From NCBI GenBank assembly GCA_910576865.1, contig CAJTKE010000001.1:62001-126000 (forward strand): a DNA stretch of 64,000 nt, read 5' to 3'. Below the pieces are notes generated by a model. It was given only the letters and a program-made list of their open reading frames with translations, was not told the origin of the DNA and ran no database searches. How positions within the stretch are numbered: the first letter of the stretch is position 1; the number at the start of each line of letters is the position of its first letter. This stretch comes from an uncultured Oscillibacter sp. Lineage in GTDB: Bacteria > Bacillota > Clostridia > Oscillospirales > Oscillospiraceae. Positions 34,633 to 43,736 of the stretch are shown piece after piece. A program made the position numbers and the translations under genes.

Positions 34633-36543
34633 ATGCTGTATCAAACCACCCAGGCCCATGAGGAGCTCCGGGCGAAGGTCCGGGAATTCGCGGAGGCCGA
34701 GATCAAACCCATCGCTTTCATGCTGGACAAGGAAAACCGCTTCCCCACGGAGGCGGTGAAGAAGATGGGGGAGCTGGGCCTGATGGGCCTGCCCTATGAC
34801 AAGGAGTACGAGGGCGCGGGGTCCGACGCCCTGAGCTACGCCATCGCCGTGGAGGAGCTGGCCCGGGTGGACGGCGGCGCGGGGGTCATCCTCTCCGCCC
34901 ACACGTCTCTTGGCACCTATCCCATCTACGCCTTCGGCAATGAGGAGCAAAAGAAGAAGTACCTCCCGGACCTGTGCTCCGGCCGGAAGCTGGGCGCCTT
35001 CGGCCTGACGGAGCCCAACGCCGGGTCCGACGCCGGCGGCACCGAGACCACCGCTGAGGACATGGGGGACCACTACCTCCTGAACGGCGAGAAAATCTTC
35101 ATCACCAACGGCGGAGAGGCCGGCACCTATGTGATCTTCGCCGTCACCACCCCCGGCATCGGCACCCGGGGCATCAGCGCCTTCATCGTGGAAAAGGGCT
35201 GGGAGGGCTTCACCTTTGAGGAGCACTACGACAAAATGGGCATCCGCTCCTCCGCCACCTGCCAGCTGAACTTCAACAATGTGAAGGTTCCCAAGGAAAA
35301 TCTGCTGGGCAAGGAGGGCCAGGGCTTCAAGATCGCCATGGCCACCCTGGACGGCGGGCGCATCGGCATCGCGGCCCAGGCCCTGGGCATCGCCCAGGGG
35401 GCCTATGAGGCGGCTGTTGAGTACTCCAAGGAGCGCGTCCAGTTCGGCCGTCCCATCTGCCAGCAGCAGAACATCGCCTTCAAGATCGCCGACATGGCCA
35501 CCAAGCTCCGCTGCGCCCGCTTCCTGGTCTACAGCGCCGCCGAGCTGAAGCAGGTCCACGCGCCCTACGGCATGGAGTCCGCCATGGCCAAGCAGTACGC
35601 CTCCGACATCGCCCTGGAGGTCACCAACGACGCCCTCCAGATCTTCGGCGGCTGCGGCTATTTGAAGGGCATGGAGGTGGAGCGCTTCTATCGCGACGCC
35701 AAAATCACCACCATCTACGAGGGCACCAACGAAATCCAGCGGGTGGTCATCGCCTCCCACATCCTGGGCAAGGCGGGCAAGGCCGACAACGCCGCCCCCG
35801 CCCAGCAGAGAGGGCCCGAGACCGGCGCGCGGAAGCGCCAGATCTGGAAGGACGGCACCGCCCAGGAGAAGGTGGAGGCATTGGTCGCCAACCTGAAAAA
35901 GGACGGGCACGACTTCACCGTGGGCATCCCCATTGACACCCCCATCACCCAGGCGGAGCGGGTGGTCTCCGCGGGCCAGGGCATCGGCGAGAAGAAGAAC
36001 ATGAAGCTCATCGAGAACCTGGCCAAGGCCGCCGGGGCCGCCGTGGGCTCCAGCCGCCCCGTGGCGGAGACGCTGAAATACGTGCCCCTGAACCGCTACG
36101 TGGGCATGTCCGGCCAGAAGTTCAAGGGCAACCTCTATATCGCCTGCGGCATCTCCGGCGCGATTCAGCATCTGAAGGGCATCAAGGACGCCTCCTGCAT
36201 TGTGGCCATCAACAAAAACCCCAACGCGAAAATCTTCAAAAACTGCGACTACGGCATCGTGGGGGATGTGATGGAGATCCTGCCCCTGCTCACCGCCGCC
36301 CTGGACACCGGGGAGAAGCAGCCCGCGCCGCCCATGGTGAAAATGAAGCGGATGGTTCCCAAGAAGGTCACCCCGCCCCGGAAGCTCTATATCTGCAACG
36401 GCTGCGGCCACGAGTACGACGTGCTGGTCGGGGACCCGGAGAACGAGGTCAAGCCCGGCACCGCCTTCAAGGACCTGCCGGAAGGCTGGACCTGCCCCCA
36501 CTGCGGCGAGGGCGTGGACGCGTTCATCGAGATTGAAGTTTGA
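34633..36543 (+). CDS. Triple fusion: acyl-CoA dehydrogenase + EtfA FAD domain + rubredoxin
   Basis: This 636-residue protein has three parts. Residues 1-385 are a complete acyl-CoA dehydrogenase (G-L-T-E-P-N-A-G-S-D near 124, K-I-F-I-T-N-G near 154, catalytic Glu363 in I-Y-E-G-T-N-E-I-Q). Residues 420-560 match the FAD-binding half of electron-transfer flavoprotein alpha (G-S-S-R-P-V-A near 472, Y-I-A-C-G-I-S-G-A-I-Q-H at 502-513, A-I-N-K-N-P-N-A near 525). Residues 584-636 are a rubredoxin (C588-x2-C591 and C621-x2-C624). Electrons from acyl-CoA could pass through both flavins to rubredoxin iron within one chain. Rubredoxin is the known donor of flavodiiron proteins, and fprA is the next gene. 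AAAAGGAGG precedes the ATG. Confidence 0.9.
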   Translation: MLYQTTQAHEELRAKVREFAEAEIKPIAFMLDKENRFPTEAVKKMGELGLMGLPYDKEYEGAGSDALSYAIAVEELARVDGGAGVILSAHTSLGTYPIYAFGNEEQKKKYLPDLCSGRKLGAFGLTEPNAGSDAGGTETTAEDMGDHYLLNGEKIFITNGGEAGTYVIFAVTTPGIGTRGISAFIVEKGWEGFTFEEHYDKMGIRSSATCQLNFNNVKVPKENLLGKEGQGFKIAMATLDGGRIGIAAQALGIAQGAYEAAVEYSKERVQFGRPICQQQNIAFKIADMATKLRCARFLVYSAAELKQVHAPYGMESAMAKQYASDIALEVTNDALQIFGGCGYLKGMEVERFYRDAKITTIYEGTNEIQRVVIASHILGKAGKADNAAPAQQRGPETGARKRQIWKDGTAQEKVEALVANLKKDGHDFTVGIPIDTPITQAERVVSAGQGIGEKKNMKLIENLAKAAGAAVGSSRPVAETLKYVPLNRYVGMSGQKFKGNLYIACGISGAIQHLKGIKDASCIVAINKNPNAKIFKNCDYGIVGDVMEILPLLTAALDTGEKQPAPPMVKMKRMVPKKVTPPRKLYICNGCGHEYDVLVGDPENEVKPGTAFKDLPEGWTCPHCGEGVDAFIEIEV

Positions 36544-36575
36544 CAGCCCCGGAACGAAAATAAGGAGGCAGTTCT

Positions 36576-37793
36576 ATGTATAATTACCGTCAGGTCACCG
36601 ACGACCTCTACTGGGTTGGCGCGGACGAGCACCGTCTGGCCCTCTTTGAGAATATCCATCCCCTGTATCACGGCGTCAGCTACAACGCCTATGTCCTCAC
36701 GGACGAAAAGACAGTCCTCTTCGACACCGCCGACTGGGCCGTGGGCCGGCAGTTCATCGCCAACGTGAAGGCCGTCCTGGCGGGCCGCCCCCTGGACTAC
36801 ATGGTCATCAACCATGTGGAGCCGGACCACGCCGCCTCCATCGAGGAGATCCTCCTCCGCTGGCCCAAGGTGAAGATCATCACCACTCCCAAGGCGGTGA
36901 CCCTGCTGAATCAGTTCGGCTTCGCCCTGGACCCCAACCAGATCGACGAGGTGAAGGAGGGGGATTCCCGCTGCTTCGGCAAGCACACCATCGCCTTTGT
37001 CTACGCCCCCATGGTCCACTGGCCGGAGGCCATGGTCTCCTTCGACACCACCAACGGCGTCCTCTTCTCCGCCGACGCCTTCGGCTCCTTCCGCTCCCTG
37101 GACGGGAAGCTGTTTGCCGACGAGGTGGACTTCGACCGGGAGTGGATTGACGACGCCCGGCGGTACTACACCAACATCGTGGGCAAGTACGGCCCCCAGG
37201 TGGTGGCCCTGCTGAACAAGGCGGCCACGATTGTGGGCCTGGACAACATCAAGATGCTCTGCCCCCTTCACGGCCCCATCTGGCGGAAGGACCTGGGCTA
37301 TATCATCGACAAGTACACCCACTGGGCCACCTACGAGCCGGAGGAAAAGGGCGTCATGATCGTCTACGCCTCCATGTACGGCAACACCGAGGCCGCCGCC
37401 GAGGTCCTGGCCGCAAAGCTCACCGCCCGGGGCGTGACCAACACCCGGCTCTACGACGTGTCCAGCACCCACGTCAGCTACCTGATCTCGGACCTCTTCA
37501 AGTACAGCCACCTGGTGCTGGCTTCCGTCACCTATAATCTCGGCATCTTCCCGCCGATGCACAATTTCCTGATGGACATGAAGGCGCTGAACCTCCAGAA
37601 GCGCACCGTGGCCATCATGGGCAGCGGCTCCTGGGCTCCCCGGTCCGGGGCGCTGATGCGGGAGGAGATCGAGCAGCTCAAGCACATGGAGATTCTGGAC
37701 GACGAGATGACCGTCACGTCCTCTCTCCAGCCCCAGAACGAGTCGGAGATCGACGCGCTGGCCGACGCCATCGCCGCTTCCGTACTCAAATAA
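36576..37793 (+). CDS. fprA: A-type flavodiiron protein (FprA, O2/NO reductase)
   Basis: This 405-residue flavodiiron protein has an N-terminal metallo-beta-lactamase-like diiron domain and a C-terminal flavodoxin domain. The diiron domain has H80-x-E82-x-D84-H85 in N-H-V-E-P-D-H, a further His in M-V-H-W-P-E and a His in C-P-L-H-G-P. The flavodoxin domain (about 255-405) has FMN loop Y-A-S-M-Y-G-N-T. It reduces O2 to water or NO to N2O with electrons from rubredoxin. It follows the rubredoxin-bearing fusion by 32 bases (AAGGAGG before ATG), so the pair probably acts together under the Rrf2 regulator. Two terminators follow. Confidence 0.95.
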   Translation: MYNYRQVTDDLYWVGADEHRLALFENIHPLYHGVSYNAYVLTDEKTVLFDTADWAVGRQFIANVKAVLAGRPLDYMVINHVEPDHAASIEEILLRWPKVKIITTPKAVTLLNQFGFALDPNQIDEVKEGDSRCFGKHTIAFVYAPMVHWPEAMVSFDTTNGVLFSADAFGSFRSLDGKLFADEVDFDREWIDDARRYYTNIVGKYGPQVVALLNKAATIVGLDNIKMLCPLHGPIWRKDLGYIIDKYTHWATYEPEEKGVMIVYASMYGNTEAAAEVLAAKLTARGVTNTRLYDVSSTHVSYLISDLFKYSHLVLASVTYNLGIFPPMHNFLMDMKALNLQKRTVAIMGSGSWAPRSGALMREEIEQLKHMEILDDEMTVTSSLQPQNESEIDALADAIAASVLK

Positions 37794-37865
37794 TCCGCTT
37801 CTCCGTCCATACCCGGCGCGGATGTCCGCGAGACTCTTCCAACCCACGCCGGGGGACCGTGAGGA

Positions 37866-37898
37866 CAAGGGCCAGCCTCTCCACCAGGCTGGCCCTTG
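37866..37898 (+). terminator. Terminator after fprA
   Basis: A perfect 13-bp stem (37866-37878 with 37886-37898, 7-base loop) is followed by GTTTGTCC. Confidence 0.65.
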
Positions 37899-37921
37899 GT
37901 TTGTCCCGCGCCGCCGAAGGG

Positions 37922-37960
37922 AAAAGCGGCCCGCCCCCCATTGGGGGGCGGGCCGCTTTT
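37922..37960. terminator. Strong bidirectional terminator between fprA and the SLH gene
   Basis: A perfect 18-bp stem (37922-37939 with 37943-37960, loop ATT) has A4/T4 ends on both strands. It is suited to ending both convergent transcripts. Confidence 0.85.
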
Positions 37961-38007
37961 CGCAGGGTTTACGGGTTCGCCTCAAGGACGTCGCGGGTCC
38001 TTCCGGC

Positions 38008-41000
38008 TCAGCCGATCTTCACCTGGGCGGCGGGCAGAGCGCTGCCGTTGATGCCCAGCAGACCGCCGACGGTGATGGTGACGTTGGTCCCTCCCACCGT
38101 CACGCCGTTGGCCGCGCTGATGGCGGGCTGGGTGGCGTCCGTCTTGTCCACGAAGCGGAAGGTGACATAGCCGGCGTCGGCGTTCCACAGGGCCGCCTGG
38201 GCCTCGTCGCAGTCCGCCAGATCAGCGGGGATCAGATTGCCCTTGGCCGGGCGGATCTGGGCGTCCTGAGTGGGCGCGTAGTCCTCGGCGGGCTGGCCGG
38301 CGGGGGTGATGGTCAGCTTGGTGTCGTCGGTACGGATATCCAGGAAGTTCTCGATCTCCGTGTTGGTCAGGTAGCGGTCCGCGACCTGGCTCCAGGTGGC
38401 GCCGTTGTCATTGCTGACCTGGTGCTGGGCCATGACCACAAAGTTGACGCTGTTGCTGTTTCCGGTCAGGTTCGCGATGGGCGCGATCTCCTTGACGACC
38501 CAGCGGTACTGCGTGCTCAGGGGCCGGTCGGCCACATTCACGGTGAAGGTGCTGGCGGTGACGCCATCCTGGGCGGTGACGGTCCAGGTGTGGGCCCCGA
38601 TGAAGGCCAGCTGGTTCACATCACCGGTGGCGGAGGTCACGGTGGCGTAGGGGCTGTTGGCCTCCACGCGGAAGTTCTCCTGCTGCTCGGTCTGATCCAG
38701 GGTGATGTCAATGGCGGCGGTGTAGCTGTCGCTGTCCGTCACCAGCTCATCGCCCAGGTAGAGCTTCCAGCCCGCGTCGGTGTTCAGGTTGTCGGCGGGG
38801 GCGTTGGGCTGGCCCAGCTGGGAGCCGGTGATGATCACCAGGGACACCATCCGGAAGCCGTCGCTGTCCACGTTGTCATTGTAGATCAGCTTGACGTTGG
38901 CATAGCGGTTCTCGTCGGAGATCATGTCCTTCAGATCGCTGACGGAATCCACGCCGCCGCGGTAGCGGAGATCCAGCCACTTGGCGCGGCTCATATCCAC
39001 CACGTTGCTCTCGTCGCCAACACCCAGGTCGGCGCTCCAGTTGTTGCTGATATCCGTGGGCGTCGTGCCGTAGTCGGTCAGCTTCACCAGGCTCTTGTCC
39101 GCGTTCACAATGCTGAACACGGTGGCGGTGTTCACGGAAGTGGTCTTCTGGGTGGCGGTGTGCAGCTTCAGGCTGTAGAAGGGCTCATAGCCTTCCTTGG
39201 TCTTCAGAGCGTAGCTGGCGAAGTCGCCCTGGCGCAGGCTCTTGTCGGACCAGATCTTGACATTCTCCTCCAGGCCGTCGGCGGTCATCATGGCCACGGT
39301 GTACTGATAGATGCGGTTTCCATCCTCGTCAATCCCGTCCACACCCTCAAAGTTGCGGATATAGAGCAGGTTGCTGGAGATGGCGTCGTTGGACTCCTGC
39401 TTGACCACGATGGCTTCGATCTCGCCGTCGCTGTTCAGGCAGGCCTCAGCGGGGTTGGAGTTGGCGGCGTTGGCCTTGAAGTCCAGAGCGGCCTTCTCCA
39501 CGTTCTGCAGGCGGTCGCGGACCTCGACGCTCTCCACGTCGCCGTCTTCGTCGAAGGTGACATAGATGAGCTTGATGCCCTCGGTAATGTACTTCCGATC
39601 GGCAAGGCCGCTGAGCTTGACGCGGACGTTGCTGGCCTTCAGGCCGTCGGCATGACCGGCGCCGGAGGTGTCGATGTCATAGACATCGGCGGCGGAGCCG
39701 TCCATCAGGACCCAGTCGGCGGAGCCCACGGCGCCGTCATTGGTGTATTTCACCAGATCGCCGGGCTTCATGTCGCGGAAGTAGCGCTCGTAGACGGTTT
39801 TGTTGGTTCCGATATTCAGGGAGATCTCGTTCCCCTTCACGTCCCAGCCGTCCACATAGTGGGTGATTTTGCCGTTGACGATTCCGTCAAAGTATCCCTT
39901 GATGATCATGAAGTTCGTGGTGTCTCCCACGCCCTTGGCGCGCAGAGCGTTTCCATACTCATCCAGGTAGAGCTTGACGTTTTCGCGGGTGACCTTGATA
40001 TCGTCGGCCTTGATGCCCGCCAGATCCTTGTTCCACAGGGCCACCTTGTAGGCGGTTCCGCCCACGGTGACGTCGATGGCCTGGCGCTCGGCCTCGGTAT
40101 TGCCAAAGGTGGAGACGCGGGTCAGCTGGCCGGAGACCTCCTCGGGGACATAGGCCTTGCCAACCTCGAAGCCGTCGCCGTCATGATCGGCGTCCACAGG
40201 CACCACGGCCACCAGATCGCCGGCCTTCAGCTCGGAAAGCAGGTTGTAGTAGGCGTTCTCCTCCTCCACATCCTCGATCTCCTCGTGAATGGGAGCCTGG
40301 TTGTAGCCGGAGTTGGGAACGGCGGACTTGTTGGCGGGGCTGACGCGGTCCAGGGCGACATAGTCGCTGGCCACGCGCTTGACGGACATGAGCTGCGTCT
40401 TGATCACCACGACGTGGGAGATCAGGTCGGCGTCCTCGTCGTCCACATACAGCTCCACCAGGGTGCCGTTGTCGGTGTAGTCCGCGATGGTGGCAACTTT
40501 CTCCTTGCTGCCGCTGAAGGCGTCCTCGATCAGCTCGCCGTTGACATACAGGGCGGTGTCCTGATCGTCCACCTCATAGCCGCTCAGATCCAGGGCCCGG
40601 ACCTTGCTGCCGTCGGAGACGGTCTCCACATTGTGGGCCTTCTGCTCGGTGTAGGTGAAATTGGGCTCCACGGCGAAGGTGCCGATGGTGACCAGCTTGT
40701 AGCTCCACACGTTGGAGGGCCGGCCGAAGCTGTCCACGTCGGTGCGCTCCTCGTTCATGCGCAGATCCTTGAAGTGCTCCTCACCAAACTCGACGGTCCA
40801 GTGGTTGTCCGTGGCATTGCCGCTGTTTCCGCTCTTTTTGTTGCTGATGTGCTTGGCGTACTCCTGGTTGCTGGTGACATAGGTACGGGTCTGGGCGCCC
40901 ACGATGGAGGCCTCGCCGGCGGTGATGTTGAAGCCGCCGGTGTACTCCACCAGAGTGGCCTTCAGGGTGTTCAGGGCCAGCTGGCAGGCCTCCTCACGGG

Positions 41001-41547
41001 TGACGGCGTCCGCCCCCTGGAAGCTGAGCCGGTTGAACAGGCCGGCGGCGTTGCCGATCCGGGCCACGTTCATGGTCCAGCCGGTGCCGGTGAAGCCCTC
41101 AAGCTCGCTCTTGTAGCCCAGCGCGCCCAGCAGCATCTTGGCAAAGGCGAAGCCGGTCAGGGAGTTGGCGGGCTTGAAGGTGCCGTCGCCGTATCCGCTG
41201 ATGTAGCCCGCGGTTTTGCAGTAGCTGATGACGCCCGCGAAGGTGTGCCCGGCGGGAACGTCGGGGTAGGGGCTGGTGCTGTTGGGGAGATTCGCGGCGG
41301 CCTCGGGGCCGATCATCAGAGAGACGATGATTTTGGCGGCCGCGCCGCGGGTCAGTTCGGTCTCGGGACGGAAGGAACCGTCCTCGTAACCGGTGATGAT
41401 GCCGATCCGGTTCAGGACGGCAACGGCTTCCTCGTACTGGATCTCGTCCCTGTCGGTGAGCTCCTTGTACTCGGTGGCCCCGGCGCTGAGTGCGGTCAGA
41501 GACATGGTCATGACCAGCGCGAGGACCAGGGATAAGAACTTCTTCAT
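38008..41547 (-). CDS. Large SLH-domain S-layer/cell-surface protein
   Basis: This 1179-residue secreted protein starts MKKFLSLVLALVMTMSLTALSAGA, a clear signal peptide. SLH repeat 1 lies at about 30-80 (G-I-I-T-G-Y-E-D-G-S-F-R-P). SLH repeat 2 lies at about 95-150 (G-Y-I-S-G-Y-G-D-G-T-F-K-P). A divergent third repeat lies at about 155-205. SLH domains bind pyruvylated secondary wall polymers. The remaining ~970 residues are Asp/Val/Thr-rich, beta-strand-like and unassigned. The start was set at 41547 because AAGGAGG lies upstream. The long single-gene unit with a long leader and strong terminator fits an abundant surface protein. Confidence 0.88.
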   Translation of the reverse strand: MKKFLSLVLALVMTMSLTALSAGATEYKELTDRDEIQYEEAVAVLNRIGIITGYEDGSFRPETELTRGAAAKIIVSLMIGPEAAANLPNSTSPYPDVPAGHTFAGVISYCKTAGYISGYGDGTFKPANSLTGFAFAKMLLGALGYKSELEGFTGTGWTMNVARIGNAAGLFNRLSFQGADAVTREEACQLALNTLKATLVEYTGGFNITAGEASIVGAQTRTYVTSNQEYAKHISNKKSGNSGNATDNHWTVEFGEEHFKDLRMNEERTDVDSFGRPSNVWSYKLVTIGTFAVEPNFTYTEQKAHNVETVSDGSKVRALDLSGYEVDDQDTALYVNGELIEDAFSGSKEKVATIADYTDNGTLVELYVDDEDADLISHVVVIKTQLMSVKRVASDYVALDRVSPANKSAVPNSGYNQAPIHEEIEDVEEENAYYNLLSELKAGDLVAVVPVDADHDGDGFEVGKAYVPEEVSGQLTRVSTFGNTEAERQAIDVTVGGTAYKVALWNKDLAGIKADDIKVTRENVKLYLDEYGNALRAKGVGDTTNFMIIKGYFDGIVNGKITHYVDGWDVKGNEISLNIGTNKTVYERYFRDMKPGDLVKYTNDGAVGSADWVLMDGSAADVYDIDTSGAGHADGLKASNVRVKLSGLADRKYITEGIKLIYVTFDEDGDVESVEVRDRLQNVEKAALDFKANAANSNPAEACLNSDGEIEAIVVKQESNDAISSNLLYIRNFEGVDGIDEDGNRIYQYTVAMMTADGLEENVKIWSDKSLRQGDFASYALKTKEGYEPFYSLKLHTATQKTTSVNTATVFSIVNADKSLVKLTDYGTTPTDISNNWSADLGVGDESNVVDMSRAKWLDLRYRGGVDSVSDLKDMISDENRYANVKLIYNDNVDSDGFRMVSLVIITGSQLGQPNAPADNLNTDAGWKLYLGDELVTDSDSYTAAIDITLDQTEQQENFRVEANSPYATVTSATGDVNQLAFIGAHTWTVTAQDGVTASTFTVNVADRPLSTQYRWVVKEIAPIANLTGNSNSVNFVVMAQHQVSNDNGATWSQVADRYLTNTEIENFLDIRTDDTKLTITPAGQPAEDYAPTQDAQIRPAKGNLIPADLADCDEAQAALWNADAGYVTFRFVDKTDATQPAISAANGVTVGGTNVTITVGGLLGINGSALPAAQVKIG

Positions 41548-41723
41548 GGATTTACATCCTCCTTGTTTTTGAGCGGGAAGTCCACCGCCGTTATTTGCGG
41601 CCGGGATGCGTCGGCTTTTCCGGCGCACATACAGTGGCTAGCCGTTCCCGTATCTGCTCCGGGACCGCCGCCTCATCCGTGCCGCATGATGAATATAGCA
41701 CGGCCGTTTTTAAAAATCAATAT

Positions 41724-41751
41724 ATTATACATGATTGTAACTTAACAGTAA
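41724..41751 (-). promoter_or_regulatory. Candidate promoter of the SLH gene
   Basis: On the minus strand TTACTG (41746-41751) and TATAAT (41724-41729) are 16 bases apart. The transcript would have a leader of roughly 170 bases. The rest of 41548-41935 is AT-rich and holds no convincing gene. Confidence 0.5.
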
Positions 41752-41935
41752 CAATCCGTCCTGTGGAATCCAGGCCTGGATATCCCTGTAAAACCGGGAA
41801 TAATCCGGTAATATCTCGCATATATCCTCGAATATCTCCGGACATACGGGCGTCATTTTCATATCTGTATTTATATAATATATATAACATAATGAACAGG
41901 CCGCCCAAAGACCCCCCTCCCCTGAGAAAATACAA

Positions 41936-41965
41936 TTGACTTGCCGCCGGGAAACGTAGTATGAT
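41936..41965 (+). promoter_or_regulatory. Promoter of the ABC exporter operon
   Basis: TTGACT (41936-41941) and TATGAT (41960-41965) are 18 bases apart, with the palindromic operator 18-27 bases downstream of the -10. Confidence 0.6.
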
Positions 41966-41982
41966 AAACGCAGTTGATTTCG

Positions 41983-41992
41983 CAAACGTTTG
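41983..41992. promoter_or_regulatory. LacI-family-type operator at the ABC exporter promoter
   Basis: CAAACGTTTG is a perfect 10-bp palindrome with the central CG typical of LacI/GalR operators. It lies just downstream of the predicted transcription start. The same core occurs at 45657-45666 in front of the next operon. Confidence 0.55.
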
Positions 41993-42020
41993 AGCAACCG
42001 CGCTCGAAAGGAGGCCCGGC

Positions 42021-43736
42021 GTGAAAACCATCCTCGGCTATCTCCGCCCCCACGCCCCTCGGGTGGCGGTGGGGATCACGATCAAGTTCACCGCCGCCGT
42101 GCTGGAGCTGCTCCTCCCCCTGCTGCTGGCCCACATCATCGACGACTGCGTCCCCGCCCGGGACCTGCCCGGTGTCTACCGGGCGGGGGGGCTGATGCTG
42201 GTCATGGCCTTCGGCGCGGCCTTCTGCAACATCACGGCCAACCGCATGGCGGCCTGGGTGTCCATGGACATGACCCGGCAGCTCCGCCGGGACCTCTATG
42301 AGCGGACGCTGCTCCTCTCCCAGGCCCAGCTGGACCGGTTCTCCGTGTCCTCCATCGTCTCCCGGCTGACCAATGACACCTACAACGTTCATCAGATGTT
42401 TGACAAGATCCAGCGGGGCGGCATCCGGGCCCCCATGCTGGTGCTGGGCGGGCTGGCGCTGACCTTCCTCCAGGCCCCGCCCCTGGCCCTGGTGCAGCTG
42501 GCGGTCTGCTCCGCCACCTTCTTCGCCATCTGGCTGGTGACCCGGCAGGGCATCCCCCGGTACACCCGGGCCCAGGAGGCGGTGGACACCGTGGTCCGGG
42601 TCCTCCGGGAAAACGCCTCCGGCGTCCGCGTGGTCAAGGCCCTGGCCTGTCAGGGGCGGGAGCGGGAGCGCTTCACCGCCGCCAGCCGGGCCTCCAAAGA
42701 GGCGGAGGAAACCGCCGGGCGCGTCATGGCCGCCGCCAATCCCCTGTCGGATTTCCTGCTGAACCTGGGGCTGGTGCTGGTGGTGCTGGCGGGGGCTCTG
42801 CTGGTGGACCGGGGGCGGATGGCCTCCGGGCAGATCGTGGCCTTCCTCTCCTATTTCACATTGATCCAGACCGCCACCCTGGGCCTTGCCAAGCTCTTTG
42901 TCAAGTTCAGCAAGGGCGCGGCCTCCGCCCGGCGGATCGAGGAGGTCCTCCTGGCCCCGGAGGACCAGCGGGTCCGTCTTCCCGAAAACCCGGACCGACC
43001 CGGCCCGGAGCTGGGTATGGAACACGTGTCCTTCTCCTACCTGGGGGTGGAACAGGACCTGGACGGCGCGTCCTTCTCTTTGAATAAAGGGGAGACCCTG
43101 GGCATCCTGGGTCCCACCGGCTCCGGTAAGACCACCCTGATCTCCCTTCTCCTCCGGATCTACGACGCCGACGGCGGCGTGGTTCGGGTGGGGGGCCGGG
43201 ACGTGACCGCCCTCAGCCGGGAGGACCTCCGGGGCCGCTTCGGCGTGGTGTTCCAGAATGAGGCCCTGCTGAACGACAGCGTTTACGAGAACATCTCCTT
43301 CCTCCGCCGGCTCCCCCGGGAGGACGTCATTGCCGCCGCCAGAACCGCCCAGGCCTGGGAGTTCATCGAGGCCCTGCCCGAGGGACTGGACGCCCGGCTG
43401 GACATCCGGGGGGCCAATCTCTCCGGGGGCCAGCGCCAGCGGCTGCTCATCGCCCGGGCTCTGGCGGCGAGGCCGGGCATTCTGATTCTGGACAGCGCCG
43501 ACAGCGCCCTGGACTACCGCACCGCCGCCGCCCTTCACGCCGCCATCCGCCGGGACTTCCCCGGCGTCACCCTGGTGGTCATCTCCGAGCGGGTGGCCTC
43601 CCTCCGGGACGCGGACCGCATCCTGGTGCTGGAGGAGGGCGCCATCACCGCCCAGGGGACCCACGGGGAGCTCCTGGAGTCCTGCGGGCGCTACCGCCGC
43701 ATGGCGGAGCTCCAGATGGGGGGGCTGCGCGCATGA
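42021..43736 (+). CDS. ABC exporter subunit with degenerate ATP site
   Basis: This 571-residue half-transporter has six membrane segments (1-300) and a C-terminal ABC ATPase. Walker A (G-P-T-G-S-G-K-T-T) and the signature L-S-G-G-Q-R-Q are intact. Walker B reads I-L-D-S-A-D-S, with Ser where the catalytic Glu should be. The H-loop reads I-S-E-R, with Glu where the His should be. This is the non-hydrolysing member of a heterodimer such as BmrC/BmrD-type multidrug exporters. The start is GTG at 42021 with AAGGAGG 6 bases upstream. Its stop overlaps the start of the second subunit. Confidence 0.93.
   Translation: MKTILGYLRPHAPRVAVGITIKFTAAVLELLLPLLLAHIIDDCVPARDLPGVYRAGGLMLVMAFGAAFCNITANRMAAWVSMDMTRQLRRDLYERTLLLSQAQLDRFSVSSIVSRLTNDTYNVHQMFDKIQRGGIRAPMLVLGGLALTFLQAPPLALVQLAVCSATFFAIWLVTRQGIPRYTRAQEAVDTVVRVLRENASGVRVVKALACQGRERERFTAASRASKEAEETAGRVMAAANPLSDFLLNLGLVLVVLAGALLVDRGRMASGQIVAFLSYFTLIQTATLGLAKLFVKFSKGAASARRIEEVLLAPEDQRVRLPENPDRPGPELGMEHVSFSYLGVEQDLDGASFSLNKGETLGILGPTGSGKTTLISLLLRIYDADGGVVRVGGRDVTALSREDLRGRFGVVFQNEALLNDSVYENISFLRRLPREDVIAAARTAQAWEFIEALPEGLDARLDIRGANLSGGQRQRLLIARALAARPGILILDSADSALDYRTAAALHAAIRRDFPGVTLVVISERVASLRDADRILVLEEGAITAQGTHGELLESCGRYRRMAELQMGGLRA

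Noticed and set aside
37822..41535. Plus-strand open frame of 1237 codons opposite the SLH gene
   Set aside because: It is a shadow of the SLH gene: no ribosome site, repetitive Val/Gly/His/Asp composition, and the minus frame has a signal peptide and SLH motifs.
41563..41939. Short frames in the SLH-exporter intergenic region
   Set aside because: They overlap the SLH leader and promoter, lack ribosome sites and have no protein-like features.
41983..41992. CcpA cre site as the only explanation of the CAAACGTTTG palindrome
   Set aside because: The core fits LacI-family operators in general, but the flanks do not match the usual cre pattern well enough to name CcpA.
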